Positions 25,563 to 34,502 of a stretch of DNA of 64,000 bases are shown piece by piece (the stretch's first letter is position 1; every line of letters starts with the position of its first letter). This DNA is from Phormidium sp. FACHB-1136 (GTDB lineage: Bacteria > Cyanobacteriota > Cyanobacteriia > Phormidesmidales > Phormidesmidaceae). Below the pieces are notes generated by a model that was not told where the DNA came from, ran no database searches, and saw only the letters and a list, made by a program, of their open reading frames with translations. The DNA lies in NCBI RefSeq assembly GCF_014697375.1, contig NZ_JACJRS010000023.1:1-64000 (forward strand). The letters are read 5' to 3'. The position numbers were made by a program, and so were the translations under genes.

Positions 25563-26807
25563 TTATCGAGCAACAATCCATTCTACAGTCCCTGATATTT
25601 CTTCACCCTCTGCTACTTCTCCTAAATACTGTACTTGTAAGATGGCCTCCTTCTTCCTGGACTGGGAATTTACAGTACTCTCCTCTTCTGGCAGAACCAC
25701 TTCATAGGTAAGATTAGAGGAAGAGATGCCTTTAAACAGCACATATATAGATACTGATTCATCAGACACTGATTCATCAGACAACAAAAAACTCATAGGG
25801 ATTCTTAGTTCTTCGGTATTTTTCAGACTAGAAAATGCTATTCCAGCTTCTCCAGAAGCCACCACCATGTTCTCTACTTTATCTATCCTAGTATTTAAAG
25901 TATCTAAATCCTTTTGTACTCTTGCCAGGTTGAGTTCAACTTCTCCAATTTCTGCCTCATTAATTCGCAAGTTCTCTGATAGACTACTTAGAGTCTGAAG
26001 TTGAATGTGTAACCTATTTAAAAAAGTTATAGTAACTAGGGCTGCTGTAACGCCGAGACCTTGACATAGTCTCTTGATGAAAGTCTCCCATTCTTGCCTC
26101 GTCAAAGCAATATCTCTCCATGGGATGACGATATTGTCTAACTCCTCAGAACTAATCGGAATCTTCGGCTGTTTATCTTCTTCAAAGTAGTTGTTTGCGA
26201 AATGCTTCCAGTTCCTTCGCCTTTCCCATGTCCCGTCAATCTCGCCCTCTAGATAATGAAATCTAACGGAGCAAAGATTATCTAAATATTTTAGTGTGCA
26301 ACCTCGTCTTGAGAGATTAGACATTCCGATTTGGAGGTTTCCTCTCCACAACGGGTCAATAATCGTAGATACATGGGAAAACCCGACGTCAGTTTTGCTG
26401 ACAGTTGCGCATATTGAAGCACCTACGTCATCTGAAAGCTCTATGTACTCATTTGTAGAGATGACCAGATGTTCTCCAGATGCAACAACTAGTGATTTAA
26501 TTTTTTCAAGCGAGATAACATCCGTCTTGCCATCACGAAATCTACGTCTTTGCAGATTAGTAAGATATTCGATCTTAACGTAGGGGCCAGTATGAAAGTA
26601 CAAGCTGTCGCCCTTAAGAGAGTCAAAAAAGTAATCCCTAATCGCTTTGTCTAAAGCGGTATCATTTTCGTCAGGATCAGGTTTTACGAATATTTTTTGG
26701 CCAATTTTTTCCGATTTTTCTGGATCAAACTGAATGGCGTAATAGGCTATTTTTATCTTGCCACTTCGGATACATTGACAGATTTCCTTTGAAGACATAA
26801 ACGTCAT
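25563..26807 (-). CDS. DCD/dUTPase-fold protein with coiled coil and possible membrane helix
   Basis: A 414-residue protein. Residues 5-190 read like a dCTP deaminase/dUTPase domain: an N-terminal Ser-x-Lys-Glu-Ile helix, then Gly-Glu-His-Leu-Val-Ile-Ser-Thr-Asn-Glu-Tyr-Ile-Glu-Leu, and Ile-Asp-Pro-Leu-Trp-Arg-Gly-Asn-Leu-Gln-Ile-Gly-Met-Ser-Asn at about 150-164. The position of the catalytic Glu of Dcd (Leu-Glu-Phe-x-Asn) is Gly161, so ordinary dCTP deamination is doubtful. A hydrophobic stretch (about 248-266) and a coiled coil (about 268-315) follow, then an about 95-residue beta-rich C-terminal domain. The C-terminal half is not known to me in enzymes of this family. ATG overlaps the stop of the dCMP deaminase gene by four bases. 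A nucleotide sensor or membrane-tethered pool enzyme is possible; function is unproven. Confidence 0.7.
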   Translation of the reverse strand: MTFMSSKEICQCIRSGKIKIAYYAIQFDPEKSEKIGQKIFVKPDPDENDTALDKAIRDYFFDSLKGDSLYFHTGPYVKIEYLTNLQRRRFRDGKTDVISLEKIKSLVVASGEHLVISTNEYIELSDDVGASICATVSKTDVGFSHVSTIIDPLWRGNLQIGMSNLSRRGCTLKYLDNLCSVRFHYLEGEIDGTWERRRNWKHFANNYFEEDKQPKIPISSEELDNIVIPWRDIALTRQEWETFIKRLCQGLGVTAALVTITFLNRLHIQLQTLSSLSENLRINEAEIGEVELNLARVQKDLDTLNTRIDKVENMVVASGEAGIAFSSLKNTEELRIPMSFLLSDESVSDESVSIYVLFKGISSSNLTYEVVLPEEESTVNSQSRKKEAILQVQYLGEVAEGEEISGTVEWIVAR

Positions 26808-27355
26808 AGATCGCCCTCATTGACAGGAGCTAGCTGTAGCTCTGACAGTAATATTTTAGCCATGAATTCTTCTGAGACCTTAGCTTGCCTGAGTTTTATA
26901 AGCCCTTCTAGAACAAAAAAGTCGCGAACTCTTTCCGAGTCTTCATTGCCAAGAGGGGATTCATAGATGATCTCTCGTATACCTGAAGCAATGATCGACT
27001 TCAGACAGGAGAGACAAGGCTCTAAAGTTACATAAATACTAGCGTTGTCAGTACTAACTCCACGTCTAGCGGCTTGAGCAATTGCATTAATCTCGGCATG
27101 AACAGCACGAGAGGGAAGATCTTTGCGATCTGTGCATTTATGCAAGCCCTCGTAGCAATAGCCGAGTTCAAGGCAATGTTCTGAACCCGATGGAGGGCCG
27201 TTATATCCAGTAGCTATGACTTGCTTATCCTTAACGATAACAGCCCCGACAGGTCGAGCTAGACAGGTCGAGCGTGTTGCTGCCAACTTGGCTAACATCA
27301 GAAAATACTCGTCCCATGTCGGTCTAATTCTCTTATTCTGAATCATTAGCTTCAC
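26804..27355 (-). CDS. dCMP deaminase-like zinc enzyme
   Basis: A 183-residue cytidine/deoxycytidylate deaminase. The zinc site is complete: His86-Ala-Glu88 (His ligand and proton-shuttle Glu) and Pro-Cys114-x-x-Cys117. The Gly-Tyr-Asn-Gly-Pro-Pro-Ser-Gly segment and the Cys/His-rich insert (Cys61, Cys67 and Cys74 region) match ComEB-type dCMP deaminases, which often bind a second zinc there. It converts dCMP to dUMP, the thymidylate synthase substrate. It overlaps its neighbours by four bases on both sides, so the set is translated as a coupled operon. Codon use is more A+T-rich than in surrounding housekeeping genes. Confidence 0.88.
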   Translation of the reverse strand: MKLMIQNKRIRPTWDEYFLMLAKLAATRSTCLARPVGAVIVKDKQVIATGYNGPPSGSEHCLELGYCYEGLHKCTDRKDLPSRAVHAEINAIAQAARRGVSTDNASIYVTLEPCLSCLKSIIASGIREIIYESPLGNEDSERVRDFFVLEGLIKLRQAKVSEEFMAKILLSELQLAPVNEGDL

Positions 27356-28905
27356 CGTGTAGTATCTACATCTTGAACATATTCTTCACCCAAAAGTAAT
27401 GCACGTCTTGCCTTTTGAAGCTCTATACCAAGATAGCCAATATGATCGGGGCGAATTGACGGACTATCATTACAAATTTGCCGTACCAAATCAAGTGGTC
27501 GTTTACCAATGTAAGCCTTCACCTCTGTCCCATCATTGCCAGGTGTTGTTCTCAGCACACGGATCTGCTGTTTATTCGCTAATACTTCAATAATGAAATT
27601 GCCCGCAGGATCCCTATAGTACTCGTCATCTTCCGCATTCATCTCCGCCTGGAGAATTTTGGCATATTGGTTGTTGATCAACTGCTCCGCATTTTCCCAA
27701 CAGTCGTCGTAGATGTGAGCACTTTGGCTAATAGTAATGAGGCAACCTAGCTTCAGTTTATACTTGCCTAAGTCATCCCGGCCTGAGGTTCTTTGAACTA
27801 TGGAATCTCTGATTTCCTTCTGTAGAGCACGTAATCCAAACGCATTAGCTGGCCATGCGGAGAACATATCATTACTTCGGAATAGAGCGGTTAAAGTTAG
27901 TTCACCTTCTAGAACCCTGAGCCAAATATGGTTTAGGCATGGGCTTCCCCCGACTTCATGATCCCGGACATCCCATAGTGACATAACAGCACTCGCTGCA
28001 TCTATTTCACTGATTAATTTCTCAATGACTTGTTCTACCTGATCTACTCCAAACCAAGAGCGAAGTCGCTGGCCGTAGGTATATTTTACGCCCTCAACTA
28101 CTGGGGAATCTTCTAAAATCTGAGGAAGATACGCATTGATAGAATCTTGATCGCAGGGCAGGTAATTTGGGTCAGGTATGCAGATTTTTTTAGGGTCTTC
28201 AACCTCATGAGTTACTACAGCCATCAGGTTAATGAGTTCCTGAAGCTGCCCATCATAACCAGTTGGACGCATAACCCCTGTGGTTTTAATTCGGTGAATA
28301 ATCTTAACCCATGTCTCTGCAATTGTTTTTCCTTCTATTCGATGGCCATATAATTCGCCAGGAAGCACATCCGGCTCCTTGATCTCCAAAGGGAAGTCAC
28401 ACGGAGAACCCCAAGGCTCAACTGGAGGGCGACTAGCATAGTACTTCGTAGCACTAATTGCCTCTTGCAGGGTTTCAACCTCCTTCCATTCAATAGCCTC
28501 TCTTAGAGTCTCTAGAGCCTTCTGATCGACCTCAATATCAATATTGCCCTTAATGCTAGAACGTATAACCCAGCAAGGACGGTTAGTATCGCTATATCCT
28601 TTCTCAAAGCCGTATTGAAAAAAGTCCGCCAAACATCTCTGGCTACCGGAACTGCTGTCTTCCCTTGTCGCATTTAGTATGACAAGAAAACGTACATGAG
28701 GATTTAGTAGAAGGTTACGAATTAGAAGGTTAATACCCCTAGTTGGACTATATAGTTGGCCAATAACGGCGAAATCCTCCGGGTTAAGGTGTTTGGCTAC
28801 GATTTTCTTGACAGTCCAGCCTGTAATTACTGCCGTTTGTCCTTTCCCACAAATAAGTTGGTTTGGCTTATGTTCTGGTCTGTACGTAAACTCTCCCGGA
28901 CGCAT
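27352..28905 (-). CDS. Thymidylate synthase-like protein fused to an MtrA/DUF4346-like N-terminal domain
   Basis: A 517-residue protein, first gene of the island. Residues 1-110 (Gly-Lys-Gly-Gln, Val-Ile-Thr-Gly-Trp-Thr, Leu-Tyr-Ser-Pro-Thr-Arg-Gly-Ile-Asn-Leu-Leu-Ile-Arg-Asn) resemble the MtrA-type domain found fused to some ThyA homologues; this part is recognised with less certainty. From about 185 a ThyA-like fold follows with Tyr-Gly-Gln-Arg-Leu-Arg, the catalytic Cys323 in Ser-Pro-Cys, Arg-Ser-Asn-Asp at 343-346, Asn354 and His397-Ile-Tyr399. Asn354 aligns with the Asn that selects dUMP in thymidylate synthase (Asp in dCMP hydroxymethylases), so a dUMP-type substrate is favoured. The start has GGAGG six bases upstream. 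It is much longer than ordinary ThyA (about 264 residues). Confidence 0.75.
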   Translation of the reverse strand: MRPGEFTYRPEHKPNQLICGKGQTAVITGWTVKKIVAKHLNPEDFAVIGQLYSPTRGINLLIRNLLLNPHVRFLVILNATREDSSSGSQRCLADFFQYGFEKGYSDTNRPCWVIRSSIKGNIDIEVDQKALETLREAIEWKEVETLQEAISATKYYASRPPVEPWGSPCDFPLEIKEPDVLPGELYGHRIEGKTIAETWVKIIHRIKTTGVMRPTGYDGQLQELINLMAVVTHEVEDPKKICIPDPNYLPCDQDSINAYLPQILEDSPVVEGVKYTYGQRLRSWFGVDQVEQVIEKLISEIDAASAVMSLWDVRDHEVGGSPCLNHIWLRVLEGELTLTALFRSNDMFSAWPANAFGLRALQKEIRDSIVQRTSGRDDLGKYKLKLGCLITISQSAHIYDDCWENAEQLINNQYAKILQAEMNAEDDEYYRDPAGNFIIEVLANKQQIRVLRTTPGNDGTEVKAYIGKRPLDLVRQICNDSPSIRPDHIGYLGIELQKARRALLLGEEYVQDVDTTR

Positions 28906-29150
28906 TGCTACCCTCCTCTTAGGGACTTTGTAACTTTACAAGGAGTGGGCTAACATGGCAATCCTAGCTTGAATAAGGTTATCAGTACAGCACAGCCTTA
29001 TAAAAGTCACTATGGATTGAGGCTCCAGTGAGGTTAGATAGGCGACAGTTTGAATTTCTCGATGGGGTTGGAATCCTCACATCAGACTCTGGGAACCCCA
29101 GGCGAGTTTATAGGTATAGGTGCCCCCCTTCAGCCCTGAATCAAGATGCT

Positions 29151-29196
29151 TTCAAGATTCTTGAAGCTTGTACTACACGAGTATATCAAGAATCTT
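29151..29196. promoter_or_regulatory. Palindrome pair upstream of the nucleotide island
   Basis: TTCAAGATTCTTGAA (29151-29165) is a perfect palindrome about a central T. Twenty bases on, TCAAGAATCTT (29186-29196) repeats the complementary half. They lie about 250 bases upstream of the ThyA-like gene and just after the end of the P-loop gene, so they may be an operator, a terminator for the P-loop gene, or the island end. The rest of 28906-29236 holds no gene. Confidence 0.4.
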
Positions 29197-29236
29197 AAGC
29201 CGTCATAAAGAGATATACACTTTAACCCTCAACCAT

Positions 29237-29791
29237 TCAAATCGGGATATTGCGCCGAAGTTCCGTCACCTGATCCGCCACCTTTAGCAGCGATTCCGGC
29301 ATTTCTGGGCCAGTGAGGATGATATCGATCTGGGGTGGACGGTGGCGCAATAGGTCAACCACCTCGTCGGCGACAATTAGGTTGTAGTGGACGGCAAGGC
29401 TGAGTTCATCCAGCACCACCAGCCCGTAGCGGCCCTTATTGACCACCGCCTGGGTATGTTGCCACAGATCGGCCACGGCCTGTCGGGCCTCTGGGCTGGC
29501 CGGGGCTTCATGGATGCAGTAGGGCAGGGCACAGCGAACCCAGTCTAGGTTTTGGCCAAGCTGCATGGGGTTCTCTGGGCCTTGATCCATCCCGCCCTTG
29601 AGAAACTGCACGATGAGGACGGGTTTACCCTGTTCGGCGGTGCGCAGGGCTTGCACCATCACATTGGTAAAAAAGCTGCGATGAACCGAGGTATACACCT
29701 GTACCGTTCCCTCAATGGCTTGGAGCAAGGGATGGCGCAGCACGGTGGGGGACGACGGGGAAAAGCCCGTCACTTTGAGTTGGGAGACCAT
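29237..29791 (-). CDS. CobO/BtuR-like P-loop family protein with degenerate Walker A
   Basis: From ATG 29791 (184 residues) the protein follows the cob(I)alamin adenosyltransferase CobO pattern: Val-Leu-Ile-Val-Gln-Phe-Leu-Lys-Gly-Gly, Leu-Val-Val-Leu-Asp-Glu-Leu (Walker B) and Ile-Ile-Leu-Thr-Gly-Pro-Glu-Met-Pro near the end. The Walker A position reads Val-Tyr-Thr-Ser-Val-His-Arg-Ser-Phe-Phe-Thr, without the Gly-Lys-Thr/Ser needed for normal ATP binding. I recall a conserved cyanobacterial family with this feature, so it is probably not a decaying gene. Activity as an adenosyltransferase is doubtful. It is divergent from rph. Confidence 0.75.
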   Translation of the reverse strand: MVSQLKVTGFSPSSPTVLRHPLLQAIEGTVQVYTSVHRSFFTNVMVQALRTAEQGKPVLIVQFLKGGMDQGPENPMQLGQNLDWVRCALPYCIHEAPASPEARQAVADLWQHTQAVVNKGRYGLVVLDELSLAVHYNLIVADEVVDLLRHRPPQIDIILTGPEMPESLLKVADQVTELRRNIPI

Positions 29792-29979
29792 CAGACAGGG
29801 GCGGGGGACGGTGAAAAACGCTGGGCTAAATATAGCGTACTTTCTGGGTCTTACACGGTTCTCTAACGCCATATGTAATGAGAATTGATGGAGCCCTGAT
29901 CCCCAGGATGGGGTGAAAAATTCCGCCCAAGCCCAGCCGCCTGCTGTATTCTAGGGGACGACCCATTTCCCTGGTATCT

Positions 29980-30702
29980 ATGGTTTGGCAACGTCCAGAC
30001 GGTCGCGCCCCCGATCAACTCCGTCCGGTAAGCTTTCAGCGCCGTTTCACCAAGTTTGCCGAGGGTTCGGTGCTGACCCGCTGTGGCGAGACCCAGGTGC
30101 TCTGTACCGTGGGGGTGGAGGAGGGGGTACCCAAATTCTTGCAGGGCACGGGGCGAGGCTGGCTGACGGCGGAATATCGGATGCTGCCCGGAGCCACTCC
30201 CCAGCGTCAAACCCGCGAAATGCTCAAGTTGTCGGGGCGTACCCAGGAAATTCAGCGGCTGATTGGCCGCAGCCTGCGTGCCGCCCTAGACTTTGACCTG
30301 CTGGGGGAGCGTACCCTACTGGTGGATGCCGACGTATTGCAGGCCGATGCGGGCACCCGAACCGCCTCCATTACCGGGGGCTATGTGGCCTTGCAGGATG
30401 CGATTCAGTCCCTTTTAGACCAGGGCATGTTGACCCAGTCGCCTTTGGTGCATCAAGTGGCGGCGGTTTCAGTGGGGCTGCTAGAGAACGAGGCGTTCTT
30501 AGATTTGTCCTACGAAGAAGATGTGGCGGCCACAGTGGATTTTAATGTGGTGCTCAACGATGCCCTAGATATTATCGAAGTCCAGGGCACCGCCGAAGCA
30601 GGCAGCTTTAGCCGTCAGCACATGAACCAGATCCTCGACCTGGGCGAACGGGGCATCCAACAACTCCTTGCCGCTCAGCAAGCGGCCTTGGCCACTTCCT
30701 AG
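29980..30702 (+). CDS. rph: Ribonuclease PH
   Basis: A 240-residue 3-prime-to-5-prime phosphorolytic exonuclease that trims tRNA 3-prime ends. Characteristic stretches are Arg-Pro-Asp-Gly-Arg near the start, Gly-Glu-Thr-Gln-Val-Leu-Cys-Thr-Val, [10 protein letters not shown], [12 protein letters not shown], and [11 protein letters not shown]. Length is full. It is monocistronic and divergent from the CobO-like gene. Confidence 0.96.
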   Translation: MVWQRPDGRAPDQLRPVSFQRRFTKFAEGSVLTRCGETQVLCTVGVEEGVPKFLQGTGRGWLTAEYRMLPGATPQRQTREMLKLSGRTQEIQRLIGRSLRAALDFDLLGERTLLVDADVLQADAGTRTASITGGYVALQDAIQSLLDQGMLTQSPLVHQVAAVSVGLLENEAFLDLSYEEDVAATVDFNVVLNDALDIIEVQGTAEAGSFSRQHMNQILDLGERGIQQLLAAQQAALATS

Positions 30703-30756
30703 GCTGAGATAGCCTTTCCTAGATCGGGCTAGACTCCTGATGCAGACTCAGGCCGA

Positions 30757-30822
30757 CGGGCTTACCCGCGATATCAGCGGGCGAGGAAACCTTGCCCCTA
30801 CGGGTGGCTGGGTTTAGGAATC
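30757..30822 (-). repeat. Dispersed repeat copy 1
   Basis: Contains an acccgc/gcggg inverted core followed by a gcgaggaaaccttgcccctacg block. The same arrangement recurs at 31294-31345, 34855-34955, 53629-53706 and 61549-61647. It lies between rph and the next gene. Confidence 0.6.
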
Positions 30823-30846
30823 GTTTGTGTTAGCCCGGATAGGCTG

Positions 30847-31209
30847 CTAGACGGGGATGGAAACCGTGACAGCGGCAATGGCCACGTACATATCATCATT
30901 TTTGTCGTCGAGTTCGGGGATGGCCCGCCCCGCCACCACCATACCGCCATCGCTCAGCACCAGCGTTTTTTGGCCAAAGGGCAATACCGACAGCACCTCG
31001 TCCTGACGCACCTGGTCTGGAAAGGGCACCGCCACCTGAACCTCCACCATCATTTCATTGGGATGGCTCAAGCCCGCCACCTCCCACACCCCAGGCAGGG
31101 CATTGTGGGCAATGGCATTACGCACAGCCCGCGCCGCCGCCACGGTCGGATCTTGGCCATGCTGATCGACCCCCATCCCCATTTCAATAATCAGTCGTTT
31201 AGACGCCAC
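30847..31209 (-). CDS. Lin0512 family conserved hypothetical protein
   Basis: The 120-residue protein begins at GTG 31209 with AAGGAG seven bases upstream; the 22 additional codons upstream are not family-like. The pattern Arg-Leu-Ile-Ile-Glu-Met-Gly-Met-Gly-Val-Asp-Gln-His-Gly-Gln-Asp-x-Thr-x-Ala-Ala-x-Arg-Ala-Val is that of the Lin0512 family of small proteins found in bacteria. Function unknown; the Gly-Xxx-Asp-Gln-His segment could bind metal or nucleotide. It is monocistronic with dispersed repeats on both sides. Confidence 0.78.
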   Translation of the reverse strand: MASKRLIIEMGMGVDQHGQDPTVAAARAVRNAIAHNALPGVWEVAGLSHPNEMMVEVQVAVPFPDQVRQDEVLSVLPFGQKTLVLSDGGMVVAGRAIPELDDKNDDMYVAIAAVTVSIPV

Positions 31210-31293
31210 GCTATTCTCCTTGCAGTCCATAAGTCCATCATTGGGCATGGCTACAAAATAGCCTGTGGAGGGCACTCCCGATTAAGTCCGACT

Positions 31294-31345
31294 CGTTTAC
31301 CCCCGGTATCTAACGGGTCAGGAAACCTTGCCCCTACGGTTTTCG
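31294..31345 (-). repeat. Dispersed repeat copy 2 (diverged)
   Basis: Shares the ggaaaccttgcccctacgg block and preceding acccccggta/aacgggtc arms with the copy at 30757. A short ggttttcggatg stretch is duplicated immediately after it. Confidence 0.5.
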
Positions 31346-31548
31346 GATGACGGTTTTCGGATGCTAGGAATTGGGGGTGTCTAAAGCGGGTTTGGTTGCA
31401 TCCTTAACCTCGTTCAATCCAGTTGGTTTACTCCGGTATCAGGCTGTGTTTTTCTCTGCGGATCGGGTATACCCTAAAGAAACGGCCCGATCAGCGAAAA
31501 CCTAAGTTCCGAAACCCTAGGGCTGTCACTGTTGTTCGATCTCGCGCT

Positions 31549-32286
31549 ATGCAACTTCATCTCAAGGTTTGGCGACAACCGAACCCCGATGGGCCGGGGC
31601 AGTTTCAGACCTACACCCTGGCTGAAGCCCATCCCGATATGTCCTTCTTGGAACTGCTGGATGTGCTCAACGAGCAACTGATCCACCAAGGGGAAGACCC
31701 CATCGAGTTTGACCACGACTGTCGCGAGGGCATCTGTGGATCCTGTGGCCTGATGATTAACGGCCAAGCCCACGGTGGCCAAACCGAAACCGCCACCTGC
31801 CAGCTCTATTTGCGCCATTTCCAAGACGGCCAAACCCTTACCGTAGAACCCTGGCGGGCCAAAGCCTTTCCCGTGCTTAAGGATTTGGTGGTAGACCGCA
31901 CCGCCCTAGATCGAATCATGGTGGCAGGGGGCTACATCAGCGCTAAAACCGGATCGGCCCCGGAAGCCAACGCCATCCCCATCCCCAAGGCCAAGGCCGA
32001 TAAAGCCTTCGACTATGCGGCATGCATTGGCTGTGGAGCCTGTGTGGCGGCCTGCCCCAATGCCTCGGCGGCGCTGTTTACGGCAGCAAAGGTAGCCCAT
32101 CTGTCCCTATTGCCCCAGGGCCATCCTGAACGCAAAGCCCGTGTCCTAGCCATGACCGATCAGATGGCTACCGAAGGGTTTGGCGATTGTTCCAACCATG
32201 GAGAATGTCAGGCGGTGTGCCCAAAGGGAATTTCCATCGACGCCATTGCTCGGCTACGTCGAGAGTATTGGATGGCTCAGTTTTAA
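31549..32286 (+). CDS. sdhB: Succinate dehydrogenase/fumarate reductase iron-sulfur subunit
   Basis: A 245-residue electron-transfer subunit. The [2Fe-2S] ligands are in [10 protein letters not shown] with a further Cys near residue 83. The C-terminal half has [12 protein letters not shown] and [12 protein letters not shown] for the [4Fe-4S] and [3Fe-4S] clusters. I start it at ATG 31549 because the family begins there; the 42 upstream codons are unlike the family. In cyanobacteria sdhA and sdhB are often unlinked, and no flavoprotein gene is adjacent here. It feeds electrons from succinate to plastoquinone at the thylakoid membrane. Confidence 0.93.
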   Translation: MQLHLKVWRQPNPDGPGQFQTYTLAEAHPDMSFLELLDVLNEQLIHQGEDPIEFDHDCREGICGSCGLMINGQAHGGQTETATCQLYLRHFQDGQTLTVEPWRAKAFPVLKDLVVDRTALDRIMVAGGYISAKTGSAPEANAIPIPKAKADKAFDYAACIGCGACVAACPNASAALFTAAKVAHLSLLPQGHPERKARVLAMTDQMATEGFGDCSNHGECQAVCPKGISIDAIARLRREYWMAQF

Positions 32287-32421
32287 CGGATTGAACGGAT
32301 TGAACTAATTCATAGCGGATTTCAGTGAGCCGAAACGCATTGAGCGGAATCAGCGTTTGAATGGGGGATAAGCCGCATGGAGGATTGATCATGACAGACT
32401 CCTCAACGGGTGACAACGCAC

Positions 32422-32655
32422 CTAGAGAGTTTGCTGCATCAGGGATAGAGCATGGAAACCCCGCTGAAAATAGCGCTGCTTATGGGGTTTGAGTGCTATC
32501 CGTTGGAGTGCGCAGTCGGCCCATAACTCCATGGCATAGATCCAGCGTTGGCCATAGAGCCTGAGACTAAAGTCACTCTGTCGAGGCGTCGTATCGTGGT
32601 GCGCTTGGATACGACTGTCATACTGAATCGGTTGAGGGAAGACGCTGGCTAACAC
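32422..32655 (-). CDS. Doubtful small open frame downstream of lysC
   Basis: A 77-codon frame with a GTG start, no visible Shine-Dalgarno, 23 bases after the lysC stop on the same strand. The composition (several Trp, Gln, Arg and His) is not implausible for a protein, but I recognise nothing. The surrounding 32287-32678 stretch has no other candidate. It may be chance or a remnant. Confidence 0.2.
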   Translation of the reverse strand: MLASVFPQPIQYDSRIQAHHDTTPRQSDFSLRLYGQRWIYAMELWADCALQRIALKPHKQRYFQRGFHALSLMQQTL

Positions 32656-32678
32656 CGAGAGTTTGACCTGGAAAACGC

Positions 32679-34502
32679 CTAGGCAGGGACAACCACCGCC
32701 TTAGTTCCAGCGAGGCCAAAGACACTGTGGATGGCCTGGAGCGCTTTAACACCTTCCGATTCATCCACCACGCAGCTAATTTTGATTTCTGATGTGGCAA
32801 TCATTTGTAGGTTAATGCCCTGCTCAGAAAGCGCCTTGAACATCCGAGCCGCCACGCCAGGGGCATAGATCATACCGATGCCGACCACGCTGACCTTGGC
32901 GATGGCTTCGTTCACCACCACTTCCCCAAACCCAAGTTCCTGGGCGGCTTGCTCCATCAGTTCCCTGGCTAGACGGGCATCGGCCTGGGCCACGGTGAAG
33001 GCGATGTCGCGGGTGGGGTGGCCATTCACCAAACGGCAGCGCTGGGACTGGATGATCATATCCACGCTGACGCCGTTGTTAGCCAGGAGTTGGAAGATTT
33101 TCGCCGCCATGCCCGGTTGGTCGGGCACATGGCGAATGGCCACCTGGGCCTGTTTGGTATCCAGGGCGGCACCGCGCACCACCGGGGTCGTTTGGGTTGA
33201 GGCCAGGGACGTATTTTCCGATGCCGATTGAGGCCGAGGAGAGGAGGTGACCTCGAAGGCTTGGCAGAGAGCGGCAATGGCGCGATCACAGTCCTTGGCG
33301 TCGATGGTGCAACTGACCTTCACCTCGGAGGTGGAGATCAACTGAATATTGATCCCCGCCTCGGCTAGGGTCAAAAACATCATCGCCGCCACCCCCGGAC
33401 GACCGATCATCCCGGCCCCGGCGATGCTGATTTTGGCCATGTTGGTGTCCACCATCACCTCGGCTTGGGTGGTGTCGGTGGGGTTGCTGCGCAGGGCGGG
33501 GGCAATGGCTTCGGCCACGGCTTCGGCCCGGTTGAGGTTGGATCGCACCAGGGTAAAGGCAATGTCGTTGGTGTTGCCCTCGTGGATGGACTGGATGATC
33601 AGGTCTACATTGAGGTCTTGGTTGGCCAGTTCCCCAAATAGACGGGCGGCAATGCCGGGACGGTCGGGAATCCGCAACAGAGCGACCTTGGCCTGATCGG
33701 TGTCAAACTCCACGGCATCTACGGGGTTAGCCAGTTCCAAGCCTTCTAGGGGGCGGGGTTGGGGCTGGGGCGAAATCACGCGGGTGCCCGGTTCGTCCGT
33801 CCAGCTAGATCGCACCACTAGGGTCACGCCGTAGTTACGGGCGATCTCCACCGCACGGGGATGCAGCACCTTGGCCCCCAGGCTGGCCAGTTCCAGCATT
33901 TCGTCGCTGGTGATTTCTTCCATCAACTGCGCTTCCGGCACCAGGCGCGGGTCGGTGGTGAGAATCCCCGGTACATCGGTATAGATCTCGCACTTGTCGG
34001 CCTGGAGGGCCGCCGCTAGGGCCACCGCCGAGGTATCGGAACCGCCTCGACCCAGGGTGGTAATTTCTAAATCGGTGGTTTGGCTAATGCCCTGGAAGCC
34101 CGCCACCACAATCACTTTGCCCTCGGCCAGGTGGCGTTGCATCCGTTCCGGGTTGATGGTGAGAATGCGGGCACGGGTATGTTCCGCCTCGGTGACAATA
34201 CCCACCTGCGCCCCGGTGAGGGAGATGGCATCTTGGCCGAGGCTGTGCAGCGCCATGGAAAGCAACGCAATGGACACCTGCTCCCCCGTCGAGAGCAGCA
34301 TATCCATCTCGCGGCGGCTGGGTTGATCGGTAATGTCGTTGGCCAGCTTCACTAGGCTGTCGGTGGTTTTGCCCATGGCAGAGACCACCACCACCACGCT
34401 ATTGCCAGCCTCCACCGTAGCCTTCACCCGTTGCGCCACCGCCTGGATGCGATCCACGGTGCCCACGGAGGTGCCCCCATATTTCTGTACGATCAGCGCC
34501 AT
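32679..34502 (-). CDS. lysC: Aspartate kinase with four ACT domains
   Basis: This enzyme phosphorylates aspartate as the first step to lysine, threonine and methionine. From ATG 34502 (607 residues) it starts with [10 protein letters not shown], the ATP/aspartate motif. The kinase domain reaches about residue 245. Two pairs of ACT domains follow, each pair with a Arg-x-Pro-Asp-Arg/Gln-Pro-Gly-x-Ala and a Gly-Met-Ile-x-x-Pro-Gly-Val-Ala unit, at about 260-410 and 440-600. Duplicated ACT pairs are the known cyanobacterial architecture and bind lysine and threonine for concerted inhibition. The 15 extra codons upstream of the ATG are not conserved-looking. Confidence 0.95.
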   Translation of the reverse strand: MALIVQKYGGTSVGTVDRIQAVAQRVKATVEAGNSVVVVVSAMGKTTDSLVKLANDITDQPSRREMDMLLSTGEQVSIALLSMALHSLGQDAISLTGAQVGIVTEAEHTRARILTINPERMQRHLAEGKVIVVAGFQGISQTTDLEITTLGRGGSDTSAVALAAALQADKCEIYTDVPGILTTDPRLVPEAQLMEEITSDEMLELASLGAKVLHPRAVEIARNYGVTLVVRSSWTDEPGTRVISPQPQPRPLEGLELANPVDAVEFDTDQAKVALLRIPDRPGIAARLFGELANQDLNVDLIIQSIHEGNTNDIAFTLVRSNLNRAEAVAEAIAPALRSNPTDTTQAEVMVDTNMAKISIAGAGMIGRPGVAAMMFLTLAEAGINIQLISTSEVKVSCTIDAKDCDRAIAALCQAFEVTSSPRPQSASENTSLASTQTTPVVRGAALDTKQAQVAIRHVPDQPGMAAKIFQLLANNGVSVDMIIQSQRCRLVNGHPTRDIAFTVAQADARLARELMEQAAQELGFGEVVVNEAIAKVSVVGIGMIYAPGVAARMFKALSEQGINLQMIATSEIKISCVVDESEGVKALQAIHSVFGLAGTKAVVVPA

